Shown here: positions 12,301 to 24,500 of the stretch, in pieces
How the letters are laid out: each line of letters opens with the position of its first letter
Numbering within the stretch: the first letter of the stretch is position 1
DNA from: Luzula sylvatica
Lineage: Eukaryota; Streptophyta; Magnoliopsida; Poales; Juncaceae
NCBI GenBank assembly: GCA_946800325.1
Contig: OX326959.1
Coordinates: 44,639,566-44,703,565, forward strand
Length of the DNA: 64,000 nt
Reading direction: 5' to 3'
Translations under genes and position numbers: made by a program
Notes under the pieces: generated by a model
The model's input: the letters and a program-made list of their open reading frames with translations, nothing else
Told to the model about the DNA's origin: nothing
Database searches by the model: none

Positions 12301-14925
12301 CCCTGCCATACACTCTGCCACACGACCTCCTTTCCCTTCTTTCCACGCACCCGCGCCACCTTCCTTCTCTCTCTTCTTTGAATTCTTTCCCGCTCCCCTC
12401 TCTCTCTTTTCTTCCCCCCCTTTCTGCCATAACTCCATTTCCCCCCCTCTCTCTCTCTGCCATAACTCATTTCCCCCTCTCTCTCTCTCTCTTTCTGCCA
12501 TCTGCCCTCTCTTCTCTCTAACTCTTTTTCCTCACCATGGTTCTATTTTTTCGATGAAGAGCTTAAACTGAAGTGTTTCGGCCATGTTCTCCCTTTTAAT
12601 TTTTTAGGTCGGAGCTTAGTTTTTTAGGTGGGTTACGTTTTTTTCGCTGCTATTTTTTTTTTTCATTTAAACTGATTTTTTTTGTTCATTAATTTGGTTT
12701 TTTTTTCAGCAAGAAATTGGGATCGTAAAGGAGGAATTCGTGAAGTTGGTGTTTTTGTTCATCTGATTTCTTCTTCCTCTTTCGAAGGTAAATTTTTTAA
12801 CTTGATTTTTATGAATTGTTTTAATTTTTTTGTTAGGTTCTTGTAATTTTTCGGTTTGTAATTTTTGTTCATCAAGTTTGATTTTTTTTCTTAATAATTT
12901 TATCAATTTTTCCTCTGATTTGGTTGTCATATTTTTTTGTTGATTTTTTTTTTGTCTTAATAAATTTTTATGAAGTGTTTCGGCCATGTTCTCATCCTCA
13001 TATTTTTCTATTAATTTTATCAGTTTTTTTGTATTTTTTTGTATTTTTGTGTTAATAATTTTATCAATTTTTTTCTTAATAAATTTTTCAGTTTTTGTAT
13101 TTTTTTGTATTTTTTCAGATTTGTATTTTTTTTTTGTATTTTTCTGTAAATTTTTGTATTTTTTCTGGCGATTTTTATCTTAATAATTTTATCAATTTTT
13201 TTCGCTGCTAATTTTGTTTTTTCCTCTGATATTTTCTTACGATTTTTCTGTTGGTTTTATCAATTTTTCTGTTGATTTTTTTTTTCAGTCTTAATAAAAA
13301 AAATTTATTTCTTGTTTTCACTGATTTTTTTTCGAGTTTTTTACTTTTTGAATTTCTTTTTCCTTAATTAATTTTATTTACTGTTGTTTTAGGATTAATT
13401 ATTATATTGATTTTTTTTCTTTTTTTACTGTCATTATTTGCTGCCAGAAATTTTATTTTTCCTTTTTTGACAGGTTTTTTGTTTTCTTTTTGACAGGTTT
13501 TTGTTTTCTTTTTAGAAATTTTATTTTTTCTATTTAAAAAACTTTTTTCGTATTCAGATTTCTTTTAATTTCTTGAAATTATTTTTTTTGACAGATCCGA
13601 ATTTATTCAAAATTTTAATTAATTTTTTTTGACAGGTTGCTTGACAATTTGTTTGGGCTCGACTACAATATCGAAGTCTCGGCAGACCTAGAAGATCAGA
13701 GGCGTTGTTTGTTCGGAATAAAGGTTAATATCTTCATTTTTTATTTCGTTATTATTAGATAATAATAGATGTACATTGTATAGACAAAGTTTTGATATAT
13801 TTCAGTTTAGTTTAATTTAGTTTGTAGTGTTGAGTGTAGGGTATATAAACTTCTAAGAATTTTAGGAAAATTTGTATATATGTTTTGTGGGTGTAAAATT
13901 TTATAAATGTAAATAATAAAAGAAAATTTATTCAATTATTTCATTTTAAAGTATTATCATAATTTAATACAAATTGTTTCAATGTATGAATTATTAAATA
14001 GTTGTTTAGTGTGGCAATGTTTTTTATTTATAATATTATTTTATATGTATAATTAAAATATTTGTAATGTATTTATATTATTTAAATTCAATGTAAATAT
14101 TAAAATAAAATTTATTCAATTATTTTGTTTTAAACTATTATCATAATTTAATACAAATTGTTTGTAAAAGTAGTAATATTTTTTTAATGTATGAATTAAA
14201 ATAGCTCAGTTTGAATAGCTCATTGTGTATAATGAAAATATTTGTTTACTACGGTATTGTTTTTTATTTATATTATTTTATATGTATAATTAAAATATTT
14301 GTAATGTATTTAATACGGTATTATTTAAATTCAACGTAAATACTAAAAGAAAATTTATTCAACTATTTCATTTTAAAGTATTACCATAATAAAGGTTATA
14401 TAGTATTGATACGAATTAATTTAGTATATTATCAATTATTGTATAAAAGCTCATTGTAATGTATTATAATAAATAGCTCATTTTAAAGTATTACACTAAA
14501 AAGCTCATTATAATTAAATAACTCGTTTTAAAGTATATTATCTGTAATTATATATTAAATAGATAATTTTAAAGTATGATACTAACATTTTAAAGTATTA
14601 TACTAAATAACTTAATATATTATCAATTATTATCGTAAATATCTCATTGTAATGTATTTATATTAAAAGTTATATAGTATTGATACGAAATAATTTAGTT
14701 TTCGTTTATTTGAGGATTAATTTCTTTTAATTAGGTCTTTCACACTTCTCTTATTTGGACTCATTTAAAATTGTACAATATCGGTACAAAAAAGATGTCC
14801 GAATCATTTGGGGATGAATTCATTTAGTTATTTCATTCTCTTTCTTCCCAATTTTCTCTTTGTAGTAATAATAATTAATCTTCTCACATAGTTACAAATT
14901 TTCCCAATCTTAGCAATCTTCATTC
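12301..14925 (+). other. CACTA leader region: CT-rich promoter/5' UTR and probable untranslated exons
   Basis: A CT-rich pyrimidine stretch (12,310-12,530) is followed by 2.4 kb of T-rich intron-like DNA. Two short segments bounded by splice consensus look like untranslated exons: 12710-12787 (TTTCAG before, GGTAAAT across the 3' border) and 13636-13723 (TTGACAG before, AAAG/GTTAAT after). A further acceptor lies at about 14913, twelve bases before the transposase start codon. A 19-base sequence, GTGTTTCGGCCATGTTCTC, occurs at both 12573 and 12975, so part of the leader was duplicated. No open frame with recognisable coding sense is present. Transcript data would settle the exon calls. Confidence 0.45.
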
Positions 14926-17900
14926 ATGGAGCGGGAACGTTCGTGGATGTATAATCGTATTCTGAATGGTACTGTTCATCCTGAATTTTGGAATGGAATG
15001 TTAGGATCTCTAGATTTTGCTTTCTCGCGTGACAAATTCGTTCAAAAGAATACTCAAGGGCTCAATTGTGTTCGTTGTCCGTGCGGAACTTGTCAAAATG
15101 GCTTTTTTCGTTCTCGTAACGAGATTTTGAGTCACTTGACTAATTTCGGTTTTCTTCCGAATTATCTTGTTTGGACAAGACATGGCGAATCACAACAAAG
15201 ATGCGCGGGTCAGGCTTCCTCTTCACGAAATCTCAATCCAATGGAAGAAATGGTGCATGATGCTGCAGGTCCTTCGTTTGATTGGAATACCAATGAGCCT
15301 CCCAATTCTGGTGCGGCTCGATTCTTCGAAATGCTTAGTGCAGCTGATCGTCCGCTATGGAATGGCTTTCGTGAGTCGGGCTCTTCGATTATGTCGGTCG
15401 TTTCCATGTTACTAAACATAAAATCCGAGTGCGAAGTGACTACAATTGCGTTTGATAGGATCATGAACGTTATTAAAACCTATGTCGTTCCCTTAGAAAA
15501 TGATTTTCCCGGTAGTTTTCATGAATCCAAAAAAATTGTCAAGAATTTAGGAATGGAATACGAAAAGATAGATGTCTGTCCTGACAATTGCATGTTGTAT
15601 TACGGAAATAACATCGCAAAGGATAAATGTGATATTTGTGGTAAATTACGATTCAAACCAAGTGAAGGAAAGAAAAGAACGAGTGTTCCGTGTAAGGTAT
15701 TGCGTTATCTTCCCATTACTCCCAGGTTGCAAAGGTTGTATATGTCAAAAGAAACCTCCAAACATATGACGTGGCATCAGGATGGTACTCGTGATAATCC
15801 TAATTTGATGATTCATCCATCCGATGCAGAAATGTGGAAAAATTTTGATTCCACATACCCTCAATTCGCATTAGAACCTCGAAATGTTCGCCTTGGTTTG
15901 TCCACCGATGGTTTTTGTCCGTACACCCAAGCTAGTGGAAAACCCTATTCCTGTTGGCCTGTATTTATCGTTCCGTACAATCTTCCTCCTGGGATGTGTT
16001 TGAAAGATCGATACGTTTTCTTATCTCTCGTCATACCCGGACCTGATCATCCGGGTGACAAAATCGATGTTTTGTTGAGTCCCTTAATCAACGAACTCAA
16101 AAACTTGTGGGAAAATGGCGTTTTGACATATGATTCTTATCGACGGAATAATTTTCAAATGAAAGCGGCTCTGTTCTGGACCATTAATGATTTCCCAGCT
16201 TATGGGATGGTGTCTGGTTGGTCCACGCACGGTAGATTAGCGTGTCCAATTTGTATGGAAAATACCAAATCATTTACTTTAACGAATGGTAGAAAACAAA
16301 CTTGGTTTGATTGTCATCGACAATTTTTACCATGCAATCATTCATTTCGTAACCAGAGACAAACTTTTAGCAAAAACAAAACCGATCGTAATGTGCCGCC
16401 CCCACGTCGTTCTGGAGTCGAAATTCGCAATGAAGTTGATCGGATCGACAAACTCGACATAATTGTGGTACGAAGGAACGGAGTTAATAAACAACAAATT
16501 CCGGGATTCGGAGTGACTCACAATTGGACGAAGAGAAGTATTTTTTGGGATTTGCCGTATTGGTCAACTAATTCAGTTCGGCACAATTTGGATGTGATGC
16601 ATATTGAGGCCAATGTGTTTGGGAATGTATTTAACACGGTTTTTGATGTGCAATCTAAGACCAAAGATAATGCGAAATCTCGATTAGATCTTGCGTTATT
16701 TTGCTCTCGTCCAGAATTAGAGCTCCTCCAACAGCCTAATGGTCGAGTAGGTAAACCAGTAGCGAAATATTGTGTTCATAAAGATGACAAAAAATTGGTA
16801 TATCAGTGGTTGAAAGAATTGCGTTTTCCTGACGGGTATGCCGCAAATTGGACGAGGTCCGTTAATATGCAAACCATGAATGTTCACGGTTTAAAAAGTC
16901 ATGATTGTCATATTTTCATGCAACGACTTTTACCGGTGGCCTTGAGGGGGGTACTTCCAGATAGTGTTTGGGAACCATTAATTGAGCTCAGTAATTTCTT
17001 TCCTGATATATGTGCCACTGAGTTGGATCCGGAACATTTGCGTGAAATGGAGAAGAGTATTGTACTCACTCTATGCAAACTAGAGAAGATATTTCCTCCT
17101 AGTTTTTTCGACTCGATGGAACATCTCGTGATTCATTTGGCGTACGAGGCCAGAATGGGCGGACCCGTATCGTATCGATGGATGTACCCATTTGAAAGAT
17201 GCTTGCGTAGATTGAAAAGAAAAGTGAGAAACAAAGCTCGAGTCGAGGGTTCGATTGTCGAAAATTATTTGATAGAAGAGGTTTCAAATTTTTGTTCCTT
17301 GTATTTCGATCACAAGGTTCCAACTCGTGCGAATCGTCCTTCTCGACATTTCGATGTTGCTGATGCTTCGAATGACGAATACACCATATTTGATTATCCG
17401 GGTCATCCCATGGGTGTAGCAGATTATGATTTGGACGAGAGGGATTTGAATGCGGCACATATGTATGTCATATTGAATTGTCCTGAAATGAACGAACTTG
17501 TCGAGTAAGTATAACATAAATTTATAATCATTTGTATCAAATACACATTTCTTAATTAATATTTAACTTGTAGAGAGTTCGATGAAATTCTCGATACACG
17601 TAACGTACCGGCGAGGTTACGGTTCAAGGCACGAGAAAATGAAATGCCAGCGTGGTTGCGATCCAAAATAATTGCCAATGTAAATGGATTCCCTGACATA
17701 GTGCGAAATGTCGTTTTGGGACCGATTAAACGTGTAAAAACGTTCAGGGGATACGATTGCAATGGATATCGATTCCACACCCGAGCACACAGTCAAACTT
17801 TACGTACAAACAATAGTGGAGTTTGCGTCAAAGCAAGTTGTTTGGATGAAGATTCAAGTGACTTCTATGGTCACATCAATGAGATTATTGAGGTCTCGTT

Positions 17901-18358
17901 TCCGTTTGTAATGCAAAACAATGTGGTGTTATTTCATTGTCATTGGTTTGATCCCATCGGTGGAGTAAGAGTAGATAAAAAAACATGGGATGATAGAAGT
18001 AAATCATAATTCTACTGTCAAGTATTATGAGCCGTTTATCTTCGCCCATCAGGCTGTTCAGGTGTATTACATGAGTTATCCATCACAAAGACGTGATAGA
18101 CGTGATTGGTGGGTGGTTACGAACACGAGACCCCGACTTGTAATATCTGAAGTTGAAACAGCGAGCACCGAGTATTTCCAAGAAACAGTGCAAGTTAGAG
18201 TTCGGGCCGACCAAATACAAGAAGAAGTAGGCGCGTTGAATGTACCGGGTGCAATTGAATTGGTGGATGAGGCCGAATTAAGCTTCGTAGAACCTGAAGA
18301 TGAAGAAGAAGAAAATGTATTTCAACACGATGAAGATGACTTTTTGTTGGATCCTTGA
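14926..18358 (+). CDS. TNPD-like CACTA transposase (Transposase_21 family), frameshifted near the C-terminus
   Basis: Catalytic transposase of the element. Exon 1 (14926-17504) encodes 859 residues. An N-terminal transposase-associated domain occupies residues ~1-90 with a Cys/His-type cluster (CVRCPCGTCQNG). The Transposase_21/TNP2 core spans ~290-560, including STDGF with an acidic residue near 326, PAYGMVSGWSTHG, a C-x2-C pair and HNLDVMHIEANV. A DUF4218-type region covers ~645-800 (MNVHGLKSHDCH, FFPDIC, GGPVSYRWMYPFER). A 69-bp intron (17505-17573, GTAAGTA to TTGTAG) joins NELV to EEFDEIL in frame. Exon 2 carries a DUF4216-type domain starting at NNSGVCVKA. The frame breaks at a run of seven A (17977-17983): frame one stops at 18009, while the domain continues in the next frame to 18358 and ends in an acidic tail. 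Read through, the protein would be about 1,120 residues. The break could be a real lesion or a sequencing error. Confidence 0.93.
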
Positions 18359-18576
18359 GTTTAGTGTATGTTTAGATCTGTTTTAGTTTAATGATGTAGT
18401 GGAATTTTAGGGTCTATTTAGTCTTGTATTTTGGGTTACACTTGCAGTGTTGGATTTTAGGAACTACGTTTAGTGTTGAACGTGTTATGTTTTGTTTTGT
18501 AACTTTTGGATTTCATATTAATACTTTTTAGTTTGAAATGATTTATTATTTGTTTCTTGATCATGTTGTTTAGATC

Positions 18577-20606
18577 ATGGTCCGCACTCGTACAGGGCGA
18601 GGACGTGGGCATCATGCCATTCGATCCGATGAAGACAATCCGATGGAGGATGAGCCAATAGGTGGCCAGGACGAGGCCATCGATGAGCACGACGGTGTGA
18701 ATGATCCAGACGAGGACAATCTTGAAGACCAGGGCAATGCGAATGATATAGATGACGAGGATGATGCCGAGGCTAGGGCTTTGCCGGTACAAACACGAGG
18801 ATATCATTGTACTAGGATTACCGGACAGACATTACCTCTTAGGCGGACTGGGAAAACTTTCATGGTTGATATTCCAGGTACATAGTTTTGTCTTTATTAC
18901 AACAATTTACATGTCAAGTTTTTTGTAGACACATCTCATGTTTTTTCTTATATAGGGGATTATTGTACCAGACCACCTCGAGATCTCACATTTTTCCTAA
19001 AAAGTTTTTGCGAGGGAGGATGGATTCGTTGGCCCTTGTGGCCCGAGCGTCATCGAAAGATGGTTTTCGACGAAATGATGGTACATAATTATTTATTGAT
19101 TAAAAATATTTTTAATTTTAAACAACTTATCAATGCAGAAACGTTACCATTGGGCTGATGGAGAGTCTCCTCAATTGTGTGAAGCTCAGTTGAATTCATG
19201 GACCGCAAAACATTGGAGGCATATCTTGTCCAATGCCAGGGGGGATGCAGAGAAGGTATTTGGACCGGACAAGAGATTGTGGATCGAGTCGGAGGGGGCT
19301 ATCGTTCAGAGCAGACCAAATTGGTGTGGTCATGATGCTTGGGTTAGTGTGGTGCATACTTGGATACGTGATCCGCGGTGGGGAGAGTCGTCTTCTCGAA
19401 ATAAGAGGAATCGCAATAACTCAGTTGAGCGTGGGCATAGTACTTCTGGTTCGATTTCACTAGCCGCGCACAAAAAAAAAATGGTACGTTTTCGTAATTT
19501 AGTTGTAATAATTTTTGCTTTCAAATAAATAATATAAATGATATGTTAACTAGGAGGAGAAAAATCCGGGTGTTCCGGTTCGTTTTGTTGACCTATTGAA
19601 GAGGGGGAAAGTGCGCAAAAATGGGACCGGTTTTATCGATCAGAAGTCCGTGGCAGTAATGGTAAAAAATTGTTTATACTTATTCTCGATTTGAATTTCA
19701 GATTATATGTAATTAATATTTTTGTTTAGAATGCTTATCAAGAACGGATGTTGGAGAAGTACGGTGAAGATTGGAACGATCAGGGCGACAACACCCACGA
19801 ATGGATCTCAGTGACAGGAGGGAGAGCCCACGGACATATCTATGGTATTGATTCTGTCGTCGACCCATCTATTTACCAATCGCCGATCTCGTCGAATTGG
19901 GACTCAGGGGTAGCCACAGGTAGCTCCTCGCGTACCGAGACTGCATCCGAGATACTTCAGTTGCGAAGTGAAGTTCAGTCGGAGAAAGAAAGGCGTCTCA
20001 AGAATGAGGAGGACGCATTACGGGAGAAAGAAAGGCGTCTCAAGATGGAGGAGGAGATGGTCGCGATGCGGGCTGGTTTCACCCAGCTATCTCAGATGTT
20101 TCAGCAGCAGCAGACATTCATGCAGCAGGTAAGTACGTCTTCCTTTCAAATATTTTTATACTTTATTACTTTATTCTTAATATATCTATATTTTTCAAAG
20201 GGTCAAGGATCCGGTGCATCTCCGGCAGGATCAGGGACCGTCGGCGGATTTCAGATGATGCGTCCCGAGATTGTTCCGTCTCCTCCGATGAATTATTCGA
20301 TCAACACCGACATGCAGAATATATTGAGGTCTCCGCTTTTTCAACCGAACAGGATGCAACAAGGTGTTTCGCAACAGAATATGGATCGCACTCCAATGAG
20401 GCAGCAACAAACGAGGGCATCGTCCATGCAGCAGCAACCACCCCAGATGTATCGCCCGATTCCGTCTACGCAGCAAACTAATTGGCCGGTACGTCCTACA
20501 ATTTAAATGATTATTTTAATAGAAATTTTAATGGTAATATATGTTATATTTTAAGGATCTTACGACGAACCAGTTTTTCCCTCCGGATGATCCGACGAAT
20601 TTTTAG
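18577..20606 (+). CDS. TNPA/Ptta-like CACTA protein (plant En/Spm transposase, Transposase_24 type)
   Basis: Second gene of the element, 218 bp after the transposase. Seven exons fit GT/AG borders with an unbroken frame: 18577-18877, 18956-19080, 19139-19483, 19554-19661, 19730-20128, 20201-20488 and 20556-20606, giving 538 residues. The N-terminus is acidic (many DE runs). The centre resembles the Ptta/En/Spm family: a W-rich stretch (GGWIRWPLWPERH), KHWRHILSNARGDAEK, then VDLLKRGKVRKNGTGFID, YQERMLEKYGEDW and a GGRAHGHIYGIDS motif. A heptad-like coiled coil follows (EKERRLKNEEDALREKERRL) and then a Gln/Met/Pro-rich C-terminal half. Proteins of this class bind subterminal repeats and assist the TNPD catalytic subunit. 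No lesion is visible. The start ATG follows a possible acceptor (TTTAG), so an upstream untranslated exon is possible. Confidence 0.88.
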
Positions 20607-20654
20607 ATCTATATGTGTTTGTTTGACAATGTCGTACAATTTATTTGTTTCGGA

Positions 20655-20880
20655 TTATGTCGTGAACTTATTTGTGTTATGTTTTATGTCGTGTGATTTG
20701 TTTGTGTTATTTTTATGTCCTGGAACTTATTTGTGTGATGCTTATGTCGTGTGACTTATTTTTATTTTTTGTTTTGTCGTGGTCCTTAATTTGTATTATG
20801 TTTATGTCGTGGTGCTTGTTTGTGTTTTTTTTTATGTCGTGGCGCTTATTTGTATTATTCTGTATCGTTGATAGTCGCTG
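20655..20880. repeat. ~29-30-bp minisatellite downstream of the TNPA-like gene
   Basis: About seven imperfect tandem copies, each beginning near CGTGTGACTTATTTGTG and ending TTATGT. They start right after the TNPA-like stop codon and so probably lie in its 3' UTR. The open frames across it are repeats of the unit, not coding. Confidence 0.75.
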
Positions 20881-20894
20881 GATTGATTTTGTAT

Positions 20895-21112
20895 TGTAGA
20901 ATATATTAATATTAATATATAATATGTAATATTAATATATAATATATAATATTAATATGTAATTTAATTTGTAATATATAATATTAATATATAATTTAAT
21001 ATATAATTTAATAAATACATAATAATATATAATATTTATATAATTTTATAAATATTTAATACGAAATATTTATATAATTATAATATTAATATATAATTTA
21101 ATTATTTTATAA
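20895..21112. repeat. AT-rich simple repeat (TAATATA-type) inside the CACTA
   Basis: Almost pure A/T built from AATATATAAT and AATTTAAT words. It separates the minisatellite from the GC-rich 3' subterminal block. No gene is visible. Confidence 0.7.
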
Positions 21113-21592
21113 GGACCGCCCGTCCCTGAAATTCTCTGCTTTAAGGACCGCCCGTCCCTAAAATATATAATATTAATATATAATTTAATTAATATAGGGA
21201 CTGGCCGTCCCTAAAACCAACCGTCCCTACACCCAAACTGGGACCGCCCGTCCCTGAAATTCTCTGCTTTAAGGACCGCCCGTCCCTAAACCTGTCATGT
21301 ACCTTTCTGCTTTATGGACTGCCCGACCCTAAATTCAACCGTCCCTAAACCTGCTACTGTCCTTTATTCCTGCACATGACAGTGTTCTTTTGACCAAAAG
21401 AAAATTTGGGACGGCCTGACACAAAGAATACCGACCCAGAAGACATTTAGGGACCGCCCGACCCTGTCAGGGTCCGAGCTTTCAGGGGCGGTACATCAGG
21501 GACGGCTAACCGACCCCAAATAGATTAGGGACGGTTTTTAGGCTATTTAGGGACGGTTTTAACCGACCCAAATTAACTGCTGTGTTGTAGTG
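21113..21592. repeat. CACTA 3' subterminal repeats (GGGACGG/CCGTCCC)
   Basis: Copies of GACCGCCCGTCCCT (21,116; 21,143; 21,242; 21,275 region) lead into inverted copies GGGACGG and CGACCCAAAT near the end. The same core words, in the opposite orientation, fill the 5' end, but here they are dispersed rather than arranged as a 42-bp tandem. They are likely transposase-binding sites by analogy with En/Spm. Confidence 0.8.
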
Positions 21593-24500
21593 AGACTAAC
21601 ACATGCAAATTTCTATTTCTTCCAATTTATTGCAAAAATTTAAAAAACTGAAGTCTAACACCTTCAAAAATATCAATTATCATTTTTTGCCAAAAAGGTC
21701 CAAAAAAGTTATCAAAAATGAGGAAAATACTTAATTTTCATGTTTTTATCAAAAAACTCCATGATTGAAGACAAACGGATACAAATTTCTATTTTTTTCA
21801 AAAATCCAAAAACTCAAGTCTACCTTCAAAAATATCAATTATCATATTTTTCAAAAAAAGGCCAAAAAATTCTCTAAAATGAGAAAATAAGTAATTTTCA
21901 TGTTTTTCTCAAAAAAACTCAGTGCATGAAGACTAACACATACAAATTTCTAAATTTTCCATATTTTTTGCAAAAATTTGAAAAAACAGAATTCTAACAC
22001 CTTGAAAAATGTCAATTATCATATTTTCCTAAAAATGGCCAAAATAGTTCTCTAAAATGATCAAAATACTTAATATTCATGTTTTTCTCAAAAATCTCCG
22101 TGATTGAAGATTAACACATACAAATTTCTAAATTTTCCATTTTTTTGCAAAAGTTCGAAAAACAGAAGTCCAACACCTTCAAAAATATCAATTATAATTT
22201 TTTTCCAAAAAAGGCCAAAAAGTTCTCAAAAATGAGGAAAAATACTTAATTTTCATGTTTTTATCAAAATACTCCTTGATTGAAGACTATACGATATAAA
22301 TTTCTATTGTTTCCAATTTTATTCAGAAATCCAACAAATGAAGTCTAACTCCTTCAAAAATATCAATTATCTTATTTGGCTAAAAGAGGCCAAAATAGTT
22401 CTTTAAAATTTGCAAAATAATTAATATTCATGTTTTCCTCAAAAAACATCGTGATTGAAGACAAACACATAACAATTTAATTTTTTTCCAAATTTTTGCA
22501 AAATTTCAGAAACTGAAGTCTTACACCTTCAAAAATATCAATTATCATATTTTTCAAAAAAAGGCCAAAACAATTCTCTAAAATGAGAAAAATACTTAAT
22601 TTTCATGTTTTTCACAAAAACTTCCGTGCTTGAAGACTAACCTTCAAAAAATACAAGTCTTACACCTTCACAAATATGAATTATCATATTTTTCTAAAAG
22701 TGGCCAAAATAGTTCTCTAAAATGATCAAAATACCTAATATTCTTGTTTTTCACAAAAATATTCGTGATTGATGACTAAATGTACAAATTTCTAAATTTT
22801 ACATTTTTTTTGCAAAAATTCAAAAAAATGCAAGTCTTACACCTTCAAAAATATCAATTATCATATTTTTTCTAAAAGTGGCCAAAATAGTGCTCTAAAA
22901 TGATCAAAGTACCTAATGTTCTTGTTTTTCCCAAAAATATTCGTGATTGAACACTAACACATACAAATTTCTTATTTTTCCATTTTTTTGCAAAAATTCG
23001 AAAAAACAGAAGTCTAACACCTTCAAAAATATCAATAATCGTATTTTTTCTAAAAGTGGCCCAAATAGTTATCTAAAATAAGAAAAATACTTAATATCCA
23101 GGTTTTTCTCAAAAAAACTCCGTGATTGAAGACTAACACATGCAAATTTCTATTTCTTCCAATTTTTTCCAAAATATCAATTATCATATTTGTCTAAAAT
23201 GAAAAAAAATACTTAATTTTCATGTTTTGCTCAAAAAACTCCATGCTTGAAGACTAACACATACCAATTTCTAAACTTTCTATTTTTTGGAAAAAAATCG
23301 AAAAAATAGAAGGCTAACGCCTTAAAAAATGTCAATTATCATATTTTTCTAAAAATGGCCAAAATAGTCCTCTAAAATGATCAAAATACCAAATATTCAT
23401 GTTTTTTCTCAAAAATCTTCGTGATTGAAGACTAACACATACAAATTTCAAAATTTTCCATTTATTTGCAAAAATTCGAAAAAACAGAAGTCTAACACCT
23501 TCAAAAATATCAATTATCATATTTGTCTAAAAGTTGCCAAAATAGTTCTCTTAAATGAGCAAAATACTTAATATTCAGGTGTTTCTCAAAAAACTCCGTG
23601 ATTGAAGACTAACACATGCAAATTTCTATTTCGTCCAATTTATTGTAAAAATTCAAAAAACTGAAGTCTAACACCTTCAAAAATATCAATTATCATTTTT
23701 TGCCAAAAAAGGCCAAAAAAGTTCTCAAAAATGAGGAAAATACTTAATTTTCTTGTTTTTATCAAAAAAACTTTGTGATTGCAGACTAACCGATACAAAT
23801 TTCTATTTTTTCAATTTTTTTTCAAAAATTCAAAAACTGGCGTGTAACACCTTCAAAAATATCAATTATTATATTTGTCTAAAAGAAGCCCAAATAGTTC
23901 TTTAAAATTAGCAAAATAATAAATATTCATGTCTTGCTCATAAAACACCGTGATTGAAGACTAACACATACAAATTTCTATTTTTTTCAAATGTTTTTCA
24001 AAAATCCAAAAACTGAAGTCTAACACCTTCAAAAATATCAATTATCATATTTTTCAAAAAAAAGGCCAAAAATTTCTCTAAAACGAGAAAATAAGTAATT
24101 TTCATGTTTTTCTCAAAAAAACTCAGTGCATGAAGACTAACACATACAAATTTCTAAATTTTCCATATTTTTTGCAAAAATTTGAAAAAACAGAATTCTA
24201 ACACCTTGAAAAATGTCAATTATCATATTTTTCTAAAAATGGCCAAAATAGTTCTCTAAAATGATTCAAAAACTTAATATTCATGTTTTTCTCAAAAATC
24301 TTCGGGATTGAAGATTAACACATACAAATTTCTAAATTTTCCAGTTTTTTGCAAAAGTTCGAAAAACAGAAGTCTAACACCATCATCAATTATATTTTTT
24401 TTCCAAAAAAGGCCAAAAAGTTCACAAAAATGAGGAAAATCCTTAATTTTCATGATTTTATCAAAATACTCCGTGATTGAAGACTAACAGATACAAATTT

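Larger units (their letters stand above)
11841..21592 (+). mobile_element. Near-complete CACTA (En/Spm-like) DNA transposon, 9,752 bp, inserted in satellite 2
   Basis: The left end reads CACTACAACA at 11841 and the right end is its reverse complement, TGTTGTAGTG, ending at 21592; the first 16 bases of the two ends match at 14 positions. The trinucleotide AGA lies directly outside both ends (11838-11840 and 21593-21595), the 3-bp target duplication expected for CACTA elements. Removing the element and one AGA rejoins a continuous satellite monomer (ATTGAAGA then CTAACACATG). Inside are CCGTCCC/GGGACGG-rich subterminal regions at both ends and two plus-strand genes, a TNPD-type transposase followed by a TNPA/Ptta-type protein, the usual gene pair of autonomous elements. 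One frameshift in the first gene may make this copy dependent on others. Confidence 0.97.

Noticed and set aside
12002..12521. Several overlapping long frames at the 5' end of the CACTA
   Set aside because: Low-complexity translations of the 42-bp GC-rich tandem and of the CT-rich leader; frames exist on both strands at once.
12986..13183. Phe/Ile-rich frame in the CACTA leader
   Set aside because: Translation of a T-rich intron-like stretch, with no domain.
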